From NCBI GenBank assembly GCA_023423695.1, contig JAFAFA010000073.1, positions 124,001 through 188,000 on the forward strand: DNA of 64,000 nt, in the 5' to 3' direction. Within the stretch, counting starts at the first letter, position 1. Every line of letters begins with the position of its first letter. Origin of the DNA: Pseudomonadota bacterium (GTDB lineage Bacteria > Pseudomonadota > Alphaproteobacteria > Azospirillales > Azospirillaceae). The notes beneath the pieces were generated by a model, which saw only the letters and a list, made by a program, of their open reading frames with translations, was not told the origin of the DNA and did not search any database. Of the stretch, positions 48,146 to 57,644 are shown in pieces. A program made the translations under genes and the position numbers.

Positions 48146-49029
48146 GCACCTGCGTGCAGGACGCCCCCCTCCCCCACCGGCCGGCGGCATCACCGCTGGC
48201 CGGGTTGGGATGGGCAGGCGAACCGCTGCGGCTGACGGCCTTGCTCGCGCCGGCGGCGGCGGTGTTCGCGGCCTTCTTCCTGCTGCCGCTGGTCCGTCTG
48301 ATCCTGATCGGCGCCGGCGGGGCGGAGGGTTGGTCCGCCTATCTCACCACGCTCGTCGATCCCGGACATCTCGACAGCCTGCTGTCGACGCTGGCGCTGT
48401 CGGCCGGGGTGACTCTGGTGACGCTGGCCGTGTCGACCATCGCCGGGCTGTTCCTGGTGCGCCATCACTTCCCTGGGCACGCCCTGCTGGTGGCGCTGCT
48501 GACCTTCCCGCTGGCCTTTCCCGGCGTTGTCATCGGTTTCATGGTCATCATGCTGGCCGGACGCCAGGGACTGATCGGCACGATCACGCAGGCACTGACC
48601 GGGGGGAAGCTGGTCTTCGCCTACTCCATGGCCGGGCTGTTCCTCGGCTACGTCTATTTCTCGATCCCCCGCGTCATCCTGACGGTGATGGCGGCGGCGG
48701 AGAAGCTGGACCCGCGGCTGGAGGAGGCGGCGCGGTCGCTGGGGGCGTCCCCCTGGCGCGTGGTGGCCGACGTGATCCTGCCGGCGCTGAAACCGGCGCT
48801 GATCTCGGCAGGCGCACTCTGCTTCGCGACCTCGATGGGCGCGTTCGGCACCGCCTTCACGCTCGCCACACGCATCAATGTGCTGCCGATGACGATCTAT
48901 ACCGAATTCACGCTCCAGGCGAACCTCACGGCGGCGGCGGCGCTCAGCGTCCTGCTCGGCCTCATCACCTGGGCGGCGCTCGCGGTGGCGCGCAGCGTCG
49001 CCGGCACCTCCGTCGCGGCGGCGGGGTGA
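48142..49029 (+). CDS. ABC transporter permease 1
   Basis: 295 residues from a GTG preceded by GGAGGTGA and overlapping the upstream stop. Six predicted membrane segments (LLAPAAAVFAAFFLLPLVRL, LVALLTFPLAFPGVVIGFMV, LILPALKPALISAGALCFAT) and the EAARSLGASPWRVVADVILP coupling motif (EAA loop) that contacts the ATPase. It pairs with permease 2, encoded 6 bp later. Confidence 0.9.
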   Translation: MSTCVQDAPLPHRPAASPLAGLGWAGEPLRLTALLAPAAAVFAAFFLLPLVRLILIGAGGAEGWSAYLTTLVDPGHLDSLLSTLALSAGVTLVTLAVSTIAGLFLVRHHFPGHALLVALLTFPLAFPGVVIGFMVIMLAGRQGLIGTITQALTGGKLVFAYSMAGLFLGYVYFSIPRVILTVMAAAEKLDPRLEEAARSLGASPWRVVADVILPALKPALISAGALCFATSMGAFGTAFTLATRINVLPMTIYTEFTLQANLTAAAALSVLLGLITWAALAVARSVAGTSVAAAG

Positions 49030-49035
49030 CGGGCA

Positions 49036-49839
49036 ATGCATAGTCTCTCGAATCGCCGCGGCTGGGGTTTCTGGCTGCAACTGGGCTTCACCCTGCTGGT
49101 CTGCGCCCTGCTGACCCTGCCGATGGTGATGTCGATGCTGGCCGGGCTGACCGCCAATTACTTCGTCGGCCTGAAAAGCGGCTTGACCCTGCGCTGGGTG
49201 CAGGAGGTGTTGCAGGTTTATTCCGGCACCATCCTGCTGTCCCTGCAGATCGCCTTCGCCTGCCTTGCCTGCACGCTGGTGCTTGGCGTGCCTGCCGCCT
49301 ATGCGCTGGCGCGGCGCCCCGGCCGGATCGCCCGGCTGGTGGAGGAACTGCTGATGATGCCGGTCGCCATTCCCGGACTCGCCACCGCCTTGGCGCTGAT
49401 CGTCACCTATGGCGGCGTCGGGGATTTGCGCAGCAGCTGGCTGTTCATCCTGATCGGCCATGTGCTGTTCACCCTGCCCTTCATGGTCCGCGCCGTGCTG
49501 GCGGTGATGGGTTCCATCGACCTGACGACGCTGGAGGAGGGGGCGGCCAGCCTGGGCGCCGGATTCCTGCGCCGCTTCGCCACGGTGGTGCTGCCCAACT
49601 GCCGCTCCGGCATCCTGGCCGGGTCGCTGATGGTGCTGACCCTGTCGGTGGGCGAGTTCAACCTGACCTGGCTGCTGCACACGCCGTTGACCAAGACTCT
49701 GCCGGTTGGGCTGGCCGACAGCTACGCCTCGCTGCGGATCGAGATCGGCAGCGCCTACACCCTCGTCTTCTTCCTGATGATCGTGCCCAGCCTGATCCTG
49801 CTGCAGGGTCTGGCGAAGCGCGGCCGTCCGTCCGTTTGA
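49036..49839 (+). CDS. ABC transporter permease 2
   Basis: 267 residues. Membrane segments at LQLGFTLLVCALLTLPMVMS, LLMMPVAIPGLATALALIVT, and VFFLMIVPSLILLQGLA; the EEGAASLGAGFLRRFATVVLP loop is the EAA contact site. With permease 1 and the ATPase it completes a binding-protein-dependent importer. ATG start after GTGACGGGCA is weakly placed but is the only in-frame choice. Confidence 0.9.
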   Translation: MHSLSNRRGWGFWLQLGFTLLVCALLTLPMVMSMLAGLTANYFVGLKSGLTLRWVQEVLQVYSGTILLSLQIAFACLACTLVLGVPAAYALARRPGRIARLVEELLMMPVAIPGLATALALIVTYGGVGDLRSSWLFILIGHVLFTLPFMVRAVLAVMGSIDLTTLEEGAASLGAGFLRRFATVVLPNCRSGILAGSLMVLTLSVGEFNLTWLLHTPLTKTLPVGLADSYASLRIEIGSAYTLVFFLMIVPSLILLQGLAKRGRPSV

Positions 49840-49850
49840 GGCCTCCAGAG

Positions 49851-50915
49851 ATGCCCGACAGCCTGATGCCCGACAGCTTCCACCTCGACGCCGTACCGAT
49901 CCGACTGGAGCGCTGCGGCAAGACCTTCGCCGGCGGAGCCCGCGCGCTGGAGCCGCTGGACCTGACCATCAGAGGCGGCGAGACCGTCGTCTTCCTGGGC
50001 CCCTCCGGCTGCGGCAAGACCACGACGCTGCGCATCATCGCCGGGCTGGAGAGCCCCGATCCCGGCGGCCGCGTGCTGTTCGGCGACGAGGACGTGACCG
50101 CCCTGCCGATCGAGCGGCGCAACGTCGGCATGGTGTTCCAGAGCTACGCCCTGTTCCCCAACATGACGGTGGCGGAGAACGTCGGCTACGGCCTGAAGGT
50201 GCGCAAGCTCGCCCGTGCCGACCGTATCCGCCGGGTGGAGGAGATGCTCGACCTGATGCATCTCGGCGAGTTCGCCGGGCGGCGGATCGACCAGCTCTCC
50301 GGCGGGCAGCGGCAACGGGTGGCGCTGGCCCGCGCCCTGGTGGTGCGTCCGCGCGTGCTTCTGCTGGACGAACCGCTGACGGCGCTGGATGCCAAGCTGC
50401 GCGACAGCCTGCGGCTGGAAATCGACCGGCTGCTGCGCGGGTTGGGCATCACCGCCGTCTACGTCACCCATGACCAGGGCGAGGCGATGGCGCTGGGCGA
50501 CCGCATCGTGGTGATGGCCAAGGGGCGCGTGGCGCAGATCGGCACCCCGCGCGAGATTTACTACCAGCCAGCCGACGGCTTCGTCGCCGACTTCATCGGC
50601 ACGATGAATCGGTTGGGAGGCACGGTGCGCGGCGGGAGGCTGAGCATCGGAGCGGCGTCGCTGCCCTGGTCGGGGCCGGACGGCGCGGCGGAGCTGCTGG
50701 TCCGGCCGGAGGATCTGGCGCTCGCATCGGAGGCCGACGGCCATCTGGGGGGGACCGTTGCCGCCGCGGTGTTCCTGGGCGACCGCACGCGGCTGGTGGT
50801 GGAACCGGCGGACGGGCCGGCGCTGACGGTGGACACACTGGGGCGGAGTGACTTGGGGCGCGGCGACCGGGTGTGGTTGCGCGTCGATCCGGCGCGGGTG
50901 CTGGCGGTGCCGTGA
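49851..50915 (+). CDS. ABC transporter ATPase
   Basis: 354 residues. Walker A GPSGCGKTT near residue 53, signature LSGGQRQRVALARAL, Walker B VLLLDEPLTAL and His in YVTHDQGEAMALGDR are all intact. The C-terminal TOBE-like region (RPEDLALASEADGHLGG) is typical of PotA/FbpC/MalK-type. It powers the importer of this cluster and may also serve the ATPase-less transporter at 52.1-54.9 kb. Confidence 0.92.
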   Translation: MPDSLMPDSFHLDAVPIRLERCGKTFAGGARALEPLDLTIRGGETVVFLGPSGCGKTTTLRIIAGLESPDPGGRVLFGDEDVTALPIERRNVGMVFQSYALFPNMTVAENVGYGLKVRKLARADRIRRVEEMLDLMHLGEFAGRRIDQLSGGQRQRVALARALVVRPRVLLLDEPLTALDAKLRDSLRLEIDRLLRGLGITAVYVTHDQGEAMALGDRIVVMAKGRVAQIGTPREIYYQPADGFVADFIGTMNRLGGTVRGGRLSIGAASLPWSGPDGAAELLVRPEDLALASEADGHLGGTVAAAVFLGDRTRLVVEPADGPALTVDTLGRSDLGRGDRVWLRVDPARVLAVP

Positions 50916-50929
50916 GCGAGTGAGTTGCT

Positions 50930-51110
50930 AAGTTGGCCCCCCACCCCGACCCTCCCCCGCTCTCAGCGGACCCATGGTCCGCCTGTCGCGTCAGCACAAA
51001 GCACAGCTTTGTGCGAGAGCTGGGCGGGGGAGGGGGTAAGTGCTGAGGCGGAAGAGCGGCGGCAGTCCCTCCCCCGCCCAGCGGGGGAGGTTAGCTGGGG
51101 GTCTAATGCC
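50930..51110. repeat. Intergenic REP-type palindromic repeat cluster
   Basis: GC-rich palindromic units (AGTTGGCCCCCCAC start, then CCTCCCCCGCCCAGCGGG) occur here and again at 62,690-62,800 with the same order, and relatives lie at 53,069-53,107 and 53,171-53,211. They fill the gap between the ATPase and the phosphodiesterase genes. Confidence 0.7.
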
Positions 51111-51147
51111 CCACAAATCAAACACTTAAGCCCTGAAACAGGTCCCC

Positions 51148-51966
51148 ATGATCATCGTCCAGATCACCGACACCCACATCAAGCCCCTCGGCCGCCTCGC
51201 CTACCGCCGTGTCGACACCGCCCCTTTCCTGGAGCGCGCCGTCGCCGCTGTCATGGCGCTCACCCCCCGCCCCGACGTGATCCTCGCCACCGGCGACCTC
51301 GTTGATGCCGGCCATGCGGAGGAGTACGAACGCCTGCTCGGCCTGCTGCGGCCGCTCGACATCCCGCTTTTCGCCGTCCCCGGCAATCACGACGAACGCG
51401 CCGGACTCGCCCGCGCCTTTCCCGACCTTGCAGCCCGCATCGGCGACAGCCGCTTCTTCCACTACACGGTGGAGGACTGGCCGGTCCGCCTGATCGCCAT
51501 GGACACCGTGCTGCCCGGGTCCGGCGCGGGAGAGGTCTGCGCCGAGCGCCTCGGCTGGCTCGATGCACGGCTGTCCGAGCAGCCCGACCGGCCGACAATC
51601 GTCTTCCAGCACCATCCGCCCTTCGCCACCGGAATCGGCCACATGGACCGGCTGGGCCTGAGCGGCGCCGACGCCATGGCCGCGGTGATCCGCCGCCATC
51701 CGCAGGTGGAGCGGGTCCTGTGCGGCCATCTGCACCGGCCGATCCAGGTGCGCTGGGCCGGCACCATCGCCTCCACCGCGCCCTCCACCGCGCATCAGGT
51801 GGCGCTCGATTTGCGTGACGACGCGCCGTCCGCCTTCGTGATGGAGCCGCCGGGCTATCAGATCCACATGTGGCGCGCCGATACCGGCGTGGTCAGCCAC
51901 ACCGCGGTGATCGGCGACTATGACGGCCCCTACCCCTTCTTCAAGGACGGAAAGCTGATCGACTGA
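51148..51966 (+). CDS. GpdQ/CpdA-like metallophosphodiesterase
   Basis: 272 residues of the calcineurin-like fold with all metal motifs: ITDTHIKPLGRLAYRRVDT (D-x-H), ATGDLVDAGHAEEYERL (GD), VPGNHDERAG (GNHD), FQHHPPFATGIGHM (H) and CGHLHRPIQ (GHxH). Family members cleave glycerophosphodiesters or cyclic nucleotides. Its place beside the importer suggests it processes the imported phosphate ester. Start codon MIIVQ has a weak ribosome site. Confidence 0.88.
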   Translation: MIIVQITDTHIKPLGRLAYRRVDTAPFLERAVAAVMALTPRPDVILATGDLVDAGHAEEYERLLGLLRPLDIPLFAVPGNHDERAGLARAFPDLAARIGDSRFFHYTVEDWPVRLIAMDTVLPGSGAGEVCAERLGWLDARLSEQPDRPTIVFQHHPPFATGIGHMDRLGLSGADAMAAVIRRHPQVERVLCGHLHRPIQVRWAGTIASTAPSTAHQVALDLRDDAPSAFVMEPPGYQIHMWRADTGVVSHTAVIGDYDGPYPFFKDGKLID

Positions 51967-52055
51967 CACGGCCATTTCGACCGGCCGTCACATGCCTGTC
52001 ACGGCCTTCGCGTAAGACAGGGCTTCTCACCGCCGACCCCACGGAGACGACAGAG

Positions 52056-53042
52056 ATGAAGGCGTTTCTCGCCACCCTCGCCACGGTCCTGACACTGGCG
52101 CTGAGCCACACCGCGCAGGCCGACGGCGCCACCGGCAAGCTGGTGCTCTACACCTCGCAGTTGGAGCCCGATGCCCGTCAGACGGTGGAGGCCTTCAAGG
52201 CGAAGAACCCCGGCGTCGAGGTGGAGTGGGTCCGCAACGGCACGACCGAGCTGATGAACAAGCTGCGGGCGGAGTTCACGGCCGGTGCGCCGCAGCCCGA
52301 CCTGCTGCTGATCGCCGACGCGGTGACGATGGAATCGCTGAAGGCGGAAAAGCGCCTGCAACCCTATGCCGACGCTCCGGTCTCCGGCTACCGTCCCGGC
52401 ACGCACGACCCGCAGGGCCACTGGTTCGGCACCAAGCTGATCACCACCGGCATCGTCTACAACACCGCCGCCCCGATGAAGCCGACCTCCTGGCAGGACC
52501 TGCTGAAGCCGGAGGCAAAGGGCAGCACGGTCATGCCGAGCCCGCTCTATTCCGGCGCCGCGGCCATCCACATGGCCGCGATCAAGGCACAGCCGTCGCT
52601 GGGCATGGCCTATTACGAGGCTCTGCAGCGCAATGCCGTCACCGCAGCCAAGGGCAACGGAGGCATCCTGAAGGACGTGGCCGGCGGAGCGAAGCTCTAC
52701 GGCATGGTCGTCGATTACCTGCCGATCCGCGAACAGCTGAAGGGCTCCCCCGTCGCCTTCGTCTTCCCGAAGGAGGGCGTCAGCGCGGTCAGCGAGCCGG
52801 TGGCGATCCTCAGCACCGCGAAGAACCCGGCGGCAGCCAAGGCCTTCATCGATTTCCTGCTGAGCCGCGACGGCCAGGATCTCGCATCGCGCCAGGGATT
52901 CCTGCCGGCCCTGCCGGGCGTCACCCCGCCGCCGGGCTTCCCCGACCCTGCGACCATCACCCTGCTGCCCTACGACCCGGCCAAGGCGCTGGCCGAGGAC
53001 GACGCCAACAAGCGCGCCTTCGCCGACCTGTTCGGCGGGTGA
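52056..53042 (+). CDS. Substrate-binding protein of a second ABC transporter
   Basis: 328 residues with a signal peptide (MKAFLATLATVLTLALSHTA, cleavage near QADG). Type-2 periplasmic-binding fold: LVLYTSQLEPDARQTVEAFK, YTSWQDLLKPEAKGSTVMPS style hinge, and SKNPAAAKAFIDFLLS-like C-terminus (residues ~260-280). The style fits iron(III) or phosphonate/phosphate-ester receptors. The permease gene follows, but no ATPase gene is with it. Confidence 0.85.
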   Translation: MKAFLATLATVLTLALSHTAQADGATGKLVLYTSQLEPDARQTVEAFKAKNPGVEVEWVRNGTTELMNKLRAEFTAGAPQPDLLLIADAVTMESLKAEKRLQPYADAPVSGYRPGTHDPQGHWFGTKLITTGIVYNTAAPMKPTSWQDLLKPEAKGSTVMPSPLYSGAAAIHMAAIKAQPSLGMAYYEALQRNAVTAAKGNGGILKDVAGGAKLYGMVVDYLPIREQLKGSPVAFVFPKEGVSAVSEPVAILSTAKNPAAAKAFIDFLLSRDGQDLASRQGFLPALPGVTPPPGFPDPATITLLPYDPAKALAEDDANKRAFADLFGG

Positions 53043-53068
53043 GAGTGTTGGTGCGGAGTGGAAAGGAT

Positions 53069-53107
53069 CCCCTCTCCCCCCCGGGGAGAGGGTTAGGGTG
53101 AGGGGGG
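53069..53107. repeat. REP-type inverted repeat 1
   Basis: CCCTCTCC...GGGGAGAGGG hairpin followed by GTTAGGGTGAGGGGGG. The reverse-oriented partner is at 53,171-53,211, so this is a pair flanking the start of the permease gene. Confidence 0.7.
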
Positions 53108-53165
53108 TGCGTTGCAGAGATCTTCAAGAATCGCACGCGCCGGCTCTCCCCTGGGAATCCATACC

Positions 53166-54899
53166 ATGCATCCCCCTCACCCCGCCTCTCTCCCCGGGGG
53201 GGAGAGGGGGATCATCCCAGGTGGTCAAAGGTCGGGAAGAGGTATCCTCCCTACCCTCCCCGGCTGGCCGCTGCTGGTCGGGCTTCTCGTGCTTCTGCCG
53301 GTCCTGCGCCTGCTGTGGGAAGCGGGCGATCCGGCGGTGCTGGGCCATGTGCTCGACACCCCCGCCACTTGGCGCGCCACCAGCAACAGCATCGCCATCG
53401 CCGCAGGCGCCACACTGGCGGCGGCGTTGATCGGCGGGCCCTTCGCCCTGCTGATCGGATTGACCGACCTGCGCGCCCGGACGGCAATGACCTTCGCGCT
53501 GATCCTGCCGCTGATGATCCCGCCGCAGATCGTGGCGATGGCCTGGACCCATCTTGCCGGCTCCGGCAGTCCGCTGCTGAAGCCGCTCGGCTTCGCCCCG
53601 CCGGTCGGCACGCCGAACCCGGTACAGTCGGCCGCCGGCATGGTGCTGGTGATGGGGATCGAACATGCACCGCTGGTCTTCCTCGCCCTGCGCGCGGCGC
53701 TCCGCGCCATTCCCGGCGACGTGCTGGAGGCGGCACGGGCATCCGGCGCCGGCCCCTGGCGCGCGGTGCGCGGCGTGGTGCTTCCGCTCTGCCTGCCGGG
53801 ACTGATCGCCGGACTCGCCATGGCCTTCGTCGCGGCACTGGGAAATTTCGGAGTCCCCGCCCTGCTGGGCGTGCCGGCCGGCATTCCGATGCTGCCGACG
53901 CTGATCTACCGCCGGCTGGCCGGCTTCGGTCCCTCCGCCCTGCCCGAGGTGGCGGTGCTGGCCGCCCTGATCGGGCTGATCGCCTGTTTGGGTATCGCCG
54001 CCCAAACCATCCTGCAATCGCGCATCGCCACCCGCCTCCCCGGTGGCGCCCGTCCGCTCGTGCCCCTGCCGCTGGGCGCAGCCCGCGCACCGGTCGAGAC
54101 GATGGCCTGGGGCATTCTTCTGCTGCTGGTCGCGGCCCCGCTGACGGCATTGCTGGCGACCAGTCTGGTGCGGGTCTACGGCCTGCCCATCGGCCTCGAA
54201 ACGCTGACGCTGTCCCATTACCGCGAAGTGCTGGCGCTCGATCAGGTCGGTCGCGCCTTCGCCAATTCGGTGCTGCTGTCGGGATCGGCCGCCCTGCTGC
54301 TGGCGCTGCTGGCGGTCCCACTGGCCCATGCCATGGCGCGGGGCGGCGGTGCCGGGCGGATCGCCCGTGCGGTCGGGGTGCTGGTGGAACTGCCGCACGC
54401 CGTGCCGGGGGTGGTGCTCGGCATCGGCTGCATCCTGCTGTTCCTGAAGCCGCTGCCGGGGCTGGGCTTCAGCCTGTACGGCACGCTGTGGATCATCCTG
54501 GCGGCCTATCTGGTCCGCTTCCTGCCGCTGGCCCTGCGTCCGGTCCAGGCGGCCTGCACAGCGCTCGACCCGACGGTGGAGGAGGCCGCCCGCGCGCTCG
54601 GCGCCGGGCCGCTACGGCGGCTGGTGACGGTGGTGGCGCCGCTTGTGGCTCCCGCCGCGGCGGCCGGCGGCCTGCTGGTCTTCCTGACCGCCTTCAACGA
54701 ACTGACCGTCTCCATCCTGCTGTGGTCGCAGGGGCGGGAGACTCTGGGCGTCGTCGTTTATGCGCTGGAGGAAGGCGGCAGCCCGACGCTGGGCGCCGCG
54801 CTCGGCGTCATCGCCATCCTGGTGGTGCTGGTCGCCATGCTCGCCGCCGGGGTGCTGGGCCGCCGCCTGCCGCCCGGCGTGGTGCCCTGGCGGGAGTAA
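53166..54899 (+). CDS. Two-domain ABC transporter permease (FbpB-like)
   Basis: 577 residues from MHPPHPASLPGGERGIIPGG. About twelve membrane segments form two permease halves; both carry EAA loops (LEAARASGAGPWRAVRGVVL near residue 195; VEEAARALGAGPLRRLVTVV near residue 475). It resembles fused iron(III)-type permeases. Its N-terminal ~35 residues are encoded by a REP palindrome, so the real start may be uncertain, but no later in-frame start exists before the first membrane span. No ATPase gene is downstream. Confidence 0.87.
   Translation: MHPPHPASLPGGERGIIPGGQRSGRGILPTLPGWPLLVGLLVLLPVLRLLWEAGDPAVLGHVLDTPATWRATSNSIAIAAGATLAAALIGGPFALLIGLTDLRARTAMTFALILPLMIPPQIVAMAWTHLAGSGSPLLKPLGFAPPVGTPNPVQSAAGMVLVMGIEHAPLVFLALRAALRAIPGDVLEAARASGAGPWRAVRGVVLPLCLPGLIAGLAMAFVAALGNFGVPALLGVPAGIPMLPTLIYRRLAGFGPSALPEVAVLAALIGLIACLGIAAQTILQSRIATRLPGGARPLVPLPLGAARAPVETMAWGILLLLVAAPLTALLATSLVRVYGLPIGLETLTLSHYREVLALDQVGRAFANSVLLSGSAALLLALLAVPLAHAMARGGGAGRIARAVGVLVELPHAVPGVVLGIGCILLFLKPLPGLGFSLYGTLWIILAAYLVRFLPLALRPVQAACTALDPTVEEAARALGAGPLRRLVTVVAPLVAPAAAAGGLLVFLTAFNELTVSILLWSQGRETLGVVVYALEEGGSPTLGAALGVIAILVVLVAMLAAGVLGRRLPPGVVPWRE
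53171..53211. repeat. REP-type inverted repeat 2 inside the permease start
   Basis: CCCCCTCACCCCGCCTCTCTC and the opposite GGGGAGAGGGG form a palindrome, inverted relative to the copy at 53,069. It is read as the first codons of the permease gene. Confidence 0.7.
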
Positions 54900-54905
54900 T
54901 CCACG

Positions 54906-55922
54906 TCAGGCTGGAAGCCCTGACGCCTTGCGAACCGCCTCCAGCACCGTCAGCACGTCGCGCGCCTGCTCCGCCGTCACCGGCGGCGGCGCGCCGTCGA
55001 GAATGGCGGCCGCTACCCCGCGGTAGAAGGCGAGATAGTCGCCGCGCAGGGTCTCCAGCCGGCGCTCGGTTCCGTCGGCCTGGACCAGCAGCGCATGGTG
55101 TTCCGGATCGTCGACGCCCCAGTCCGCTTCAGTCGGCATCCTGCCGGCGCGCAACGCCGCCTCCTGCCCGTCCATGCCATGCTTCAGGAAGCTGCCGCGG
55201 TCGCCATGCAGTTGGAAGCGCGGTCCCGGCCGGCAGACGACCGTCCCGCAATGCAGGATCGCCCGCATCGGGCCATAGCCCAGCACGATATGGAACCAGT
55301 CGTCCACCTGCGCATCCGGCCGCTGGGCACCGACATCGGCGAGGATGCGGTCGGGCATGCCGAACAGGGTCAGCGCCTGATCGATCAGATGAGCGCCGAG
55401 ATCGAACAGCACGCCCGATCCGGCCAGTGTCTGCTCCCGCCATCCCTGCTTGATCTGCGGCCGGAAGCGGTCGAAATGCGCCTCATAGTGGTAGGGACGG
55501 CCGACCTCGCCGTTTTCCAGGCAGGCGCGAAGCGTGAGGAAGTCGTTGTCCCAGCGGCGGTTCTGGAAGACGGTCAGCAGCCGTCCCTGCCGCTTGGCAA
55601 GGTCGATCAGGTCGTCGGCCTCCACGGCGGTGGTCGCCATCGGCTTGTCGATCACCACATGCTTGCCGGCCAGCAGCGCCTCGCGGGCCAAGGGGGCATG
55701 GCTGGTGTTGGGGGTGGCGATCACCACCAGATCGATGCCCGGGTCGCCGATCACCGCCTCGGCCGTCGTCGCCTCCGCCCCCGGTGCGCTGCGGCGGATG
55801 TCGTCCACGCGCGAACTGGCGACCGCCTTCAGGGTGAGGCGCGGCTCGCTCAGGATCAGCGGCGCGTGGAACACCGACCCGGCAAGGCCGAATCCCAGCA
55901 GACCGACCGACAGGCTCCTCAT
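54906..55922 (-). CDS. Gfo/Idh/MocA-family oxidoreductase
   Basis: 338 residues from MRSLSVGLLGFGLAGSVFHA, start chosen by AGGAAGGGGA. The Rossmann fingerprint GFGLAG is followed by VIATPNTSHAPLAREALLA, GKHVVIDKPMATTA (conserved Lys-Pro) and VFQNRRWDNDFLTL, which mark the YdgJ-like branch of the family. It probably reduces or oxidises a sugar or inositol derivative with NAD(P). It is convergent with the permease and not coupled to its neighbours. Confidence 0.9.
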   Translation of the reverse strand: MRSLSVGLLGFGLAGSVFHAPLILSEPRLTLKAVASSRVDDIRRSAPGAEATTAEAVIGDPGIDLVVIATPNTSHAPLAREALLAGKHVVIDKPMATTAVEADDLIDLAKRQGRLLTVFQNRRWDNDFLTLRACLENGEVGRPYHYEAHFDRFRPQIKQGWREQTLAGSGVLFDLGAHLIDQALTLFGMPDRILADVGAQRPDAQVDDWFHIVLGYGPMRAILHCGTVVCRPGPRFQLHGDRGSFLKHGMDGQEAALRAGRMPTEADWGVDDPEHHALLVQADGTERRLETLRGDYLAFYRGVAAAILDGAPPPVTAEQARDVLTVLEAVRKASGLPA

Positions 55923-56039
55923 CGGCTTCCCCTTCCTAGACGCTGGCAACCGGCACAGCAGATGGGAGGCCGGTTGGGAGCGGCCAAGAGGTGTTCCTTC
56001 AGGGCCGGGCGATGCCACCCGGCCCCATACGGTGCCGGC

Positions 56040-57113
56040 CTACGGAGTGATCGCCACCTTCAGCACCCCGTCGCGCTGGTGGCCGAACAGCTCGTAAGCC
56101 TCTTCGATCCGCTCCAGCGGGAAGCGATGTGTGACCAGCGGCTTCAGGTCCACCCGGCGGGAGGCGACGACCGCCATCAGCCGGCGCATCCGCTCCTTGC
56201 CGCCGGGGCAGAGCGAGGTGACGATGGTATGGTCGCCCAGCCCCGCCGCGAACGGCCCCAGCGGCAGGCGCAGGTCGCCCGAATAGACGCCCAGGCTTGA
56301 GAGCGTTCCGCCCGGCCGCAGGACACGCAACGCCGCCTCGAAGGTCGCCTGGGTGCCAAGTGCCTCGATGGCGACATCGATGCCGCGGCCGTCGGTCAGC
56401 CGCATGATCTCCTCCACCGGATCGACCTCGCGGAAGTTGACCACGTGATCGGCGCCCATGCGCCGCGCCATCTCCATCCGCGCCGACACGGCGTCGACGG
56501 CGATGATGGAGGTGGCACCCTTCAGCTTGGCCCCGGCGGTGGCGCACAGCCCGATGGGTCCCTGGGCGAACACCGCCACCGTGTCGCCGATGCGGATGTT
56601 GCCGCGCTCCGCCCCGGCGAAGCCGGTGGACATGATGTCGGGGCACATCAGCACCTCCTCGTCCGTCAGTTCGTCGGGGACGGGGGCGAGGTTGGTCATC
56701 GCGTCCGGCACAAGCAGATATTCTGCCTGGGAGCCGTCGATGGTGTTGCCGAAGCGCCAGCCGCCCAACGGCTTCCAGCCATGCTTGGTGCCGGCGCCGT
56801 CCTGCGAATGGCAACCGCACAGGCAGGCGTTGCTGTGGCCGCTGGGGGTGATGGCCCCGGCGATCACCCGCTGCCCCTCGCGGTAGCCGCTGACGGCGGA
56901 CCCCAGCTTCTCGATGATGCCGACCGGCTCATGCCCGATGGTAAGGCCCCGATTGACCGGATATTCGCCCTTCAGAATGTGGATGTCGGTTCCGCAAATC
57001 GTCGTCGTGGTGATGCGGATCAGCGCGTCGAGCGGCCCGACATCGGGGATCGGCTTGTCGTCCAGCACGATGCGGCCCGGTTCGACGAACACTGCCGCTT
57101 TCATCATGACCAT
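56040..57113 (-). CDS. Zinc-dependent alcohol dehydrogenase (formaldehyde-dehydrogenase-like)
   Basis: 357 residues from MVMMKAAVFVEPGRIVLDDK, ribosome site GGGAGAACGCC. MDR-family: catalytic zinc at ICGTDIHILKGEYPV and IGHEPVGIIEKLG, a second Cys cluster CLCGCH in the structural-zinc loop, and a Rossmann FAQGPIGLCATAGAKLKGA. It oxidises an alcohol with NAD(P). It lies alone, 117 bp upstream of the Gfo/Idh/MocA gene in the same direction, so co-transcription is possible. Confidence 0.9.
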   Translation of the reverse strand: MVMMKAAVFVEPGRIVLDDKPIPDVGPLDALIRITTTTICGTDIHILKGEYPVNRGLTIGHEPVGIIEKLGSAVSGYREGQRVIAGAITPSGHSNACLCGCHSQDGAGTKHGWKPLGGWRFGNTIDGSQAEYLLVPDAMTNLAPVPDELTDEEVLMCPDIMSTGFAGAERGNIRIGDTVAVFAQGPIGLCATAGAKLKGATSIIAVDAVSARMEMARRMGADHVVNFREVDPVEEIMRLTDGRGIDVAIEALGTQATFEAALRVLRPGGTLSSLGVYSGDLRLPLGPFAAGLGDHTIVTSLCPGGKERMRRLMAVVASRRVDLKPLVTHRFPLERIEEAYELFGHQRDGVLKVAITP

Positions 57114-57615
57114 GGCGTTCTCCCGTTCTGGCAGATGCCGGTCCCGAAGCTGTTTGGCGTGACCTTCGCAAACGGCCCGCGGCCGGCGATATGCTTCACA
57201 CCGGACAGTGTAGGGCGGCCGGATGAGCGCCACATTGACCCATGTTAAAGGGCGACGCGCGGGAGCGGCATCGGTGCGCCGCCGGCCATCTTGACGCCAG
57301 CTTGAGCTTGATTAGATTTTGCCCGCGCCGGGGTGCCGCCGGGGTGCTTCTGCCCACCGGATCCCGGCGCGCCCGAAGACCGTGTCCTGCATGTTGCTCT
57401 GCGGAGGATGTGTGAGATGCCGATGACCAGATATTTGCGTGCTCCCCCGGTTTGGCCGGACTCGGTGTCCGACTGAGACAACCATCAAACTCAGCCGGAC
57501 ACAGCTCAAGAAAAACCTGCACAGCGCATCACACCTGTGTCCGATATTACGGGCACGGGCAAGCGTCGCTGGAAATTTTTGAAATATAGCGCTCGATTTT
57601 CCTTCAAAAAATCCT

Positions 57616-57644
57616 CTTGACGACAAATACGCGGCGAGTAAATT
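57616..57644 (+). promoter_or_regulatory. Candidate groES promoter, heat-shock-type -35
   Basis: CTTGAC (57,616-57,621) is 17 bp from TAAATT (57,639-57,644), 78 bp before groES. The CTTGA element suits RpoH promoters, though the -10 is less typical. No CIRCE palindrome (TTAGCACTC with its inverted half) is seen. Confidence 0.5.
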
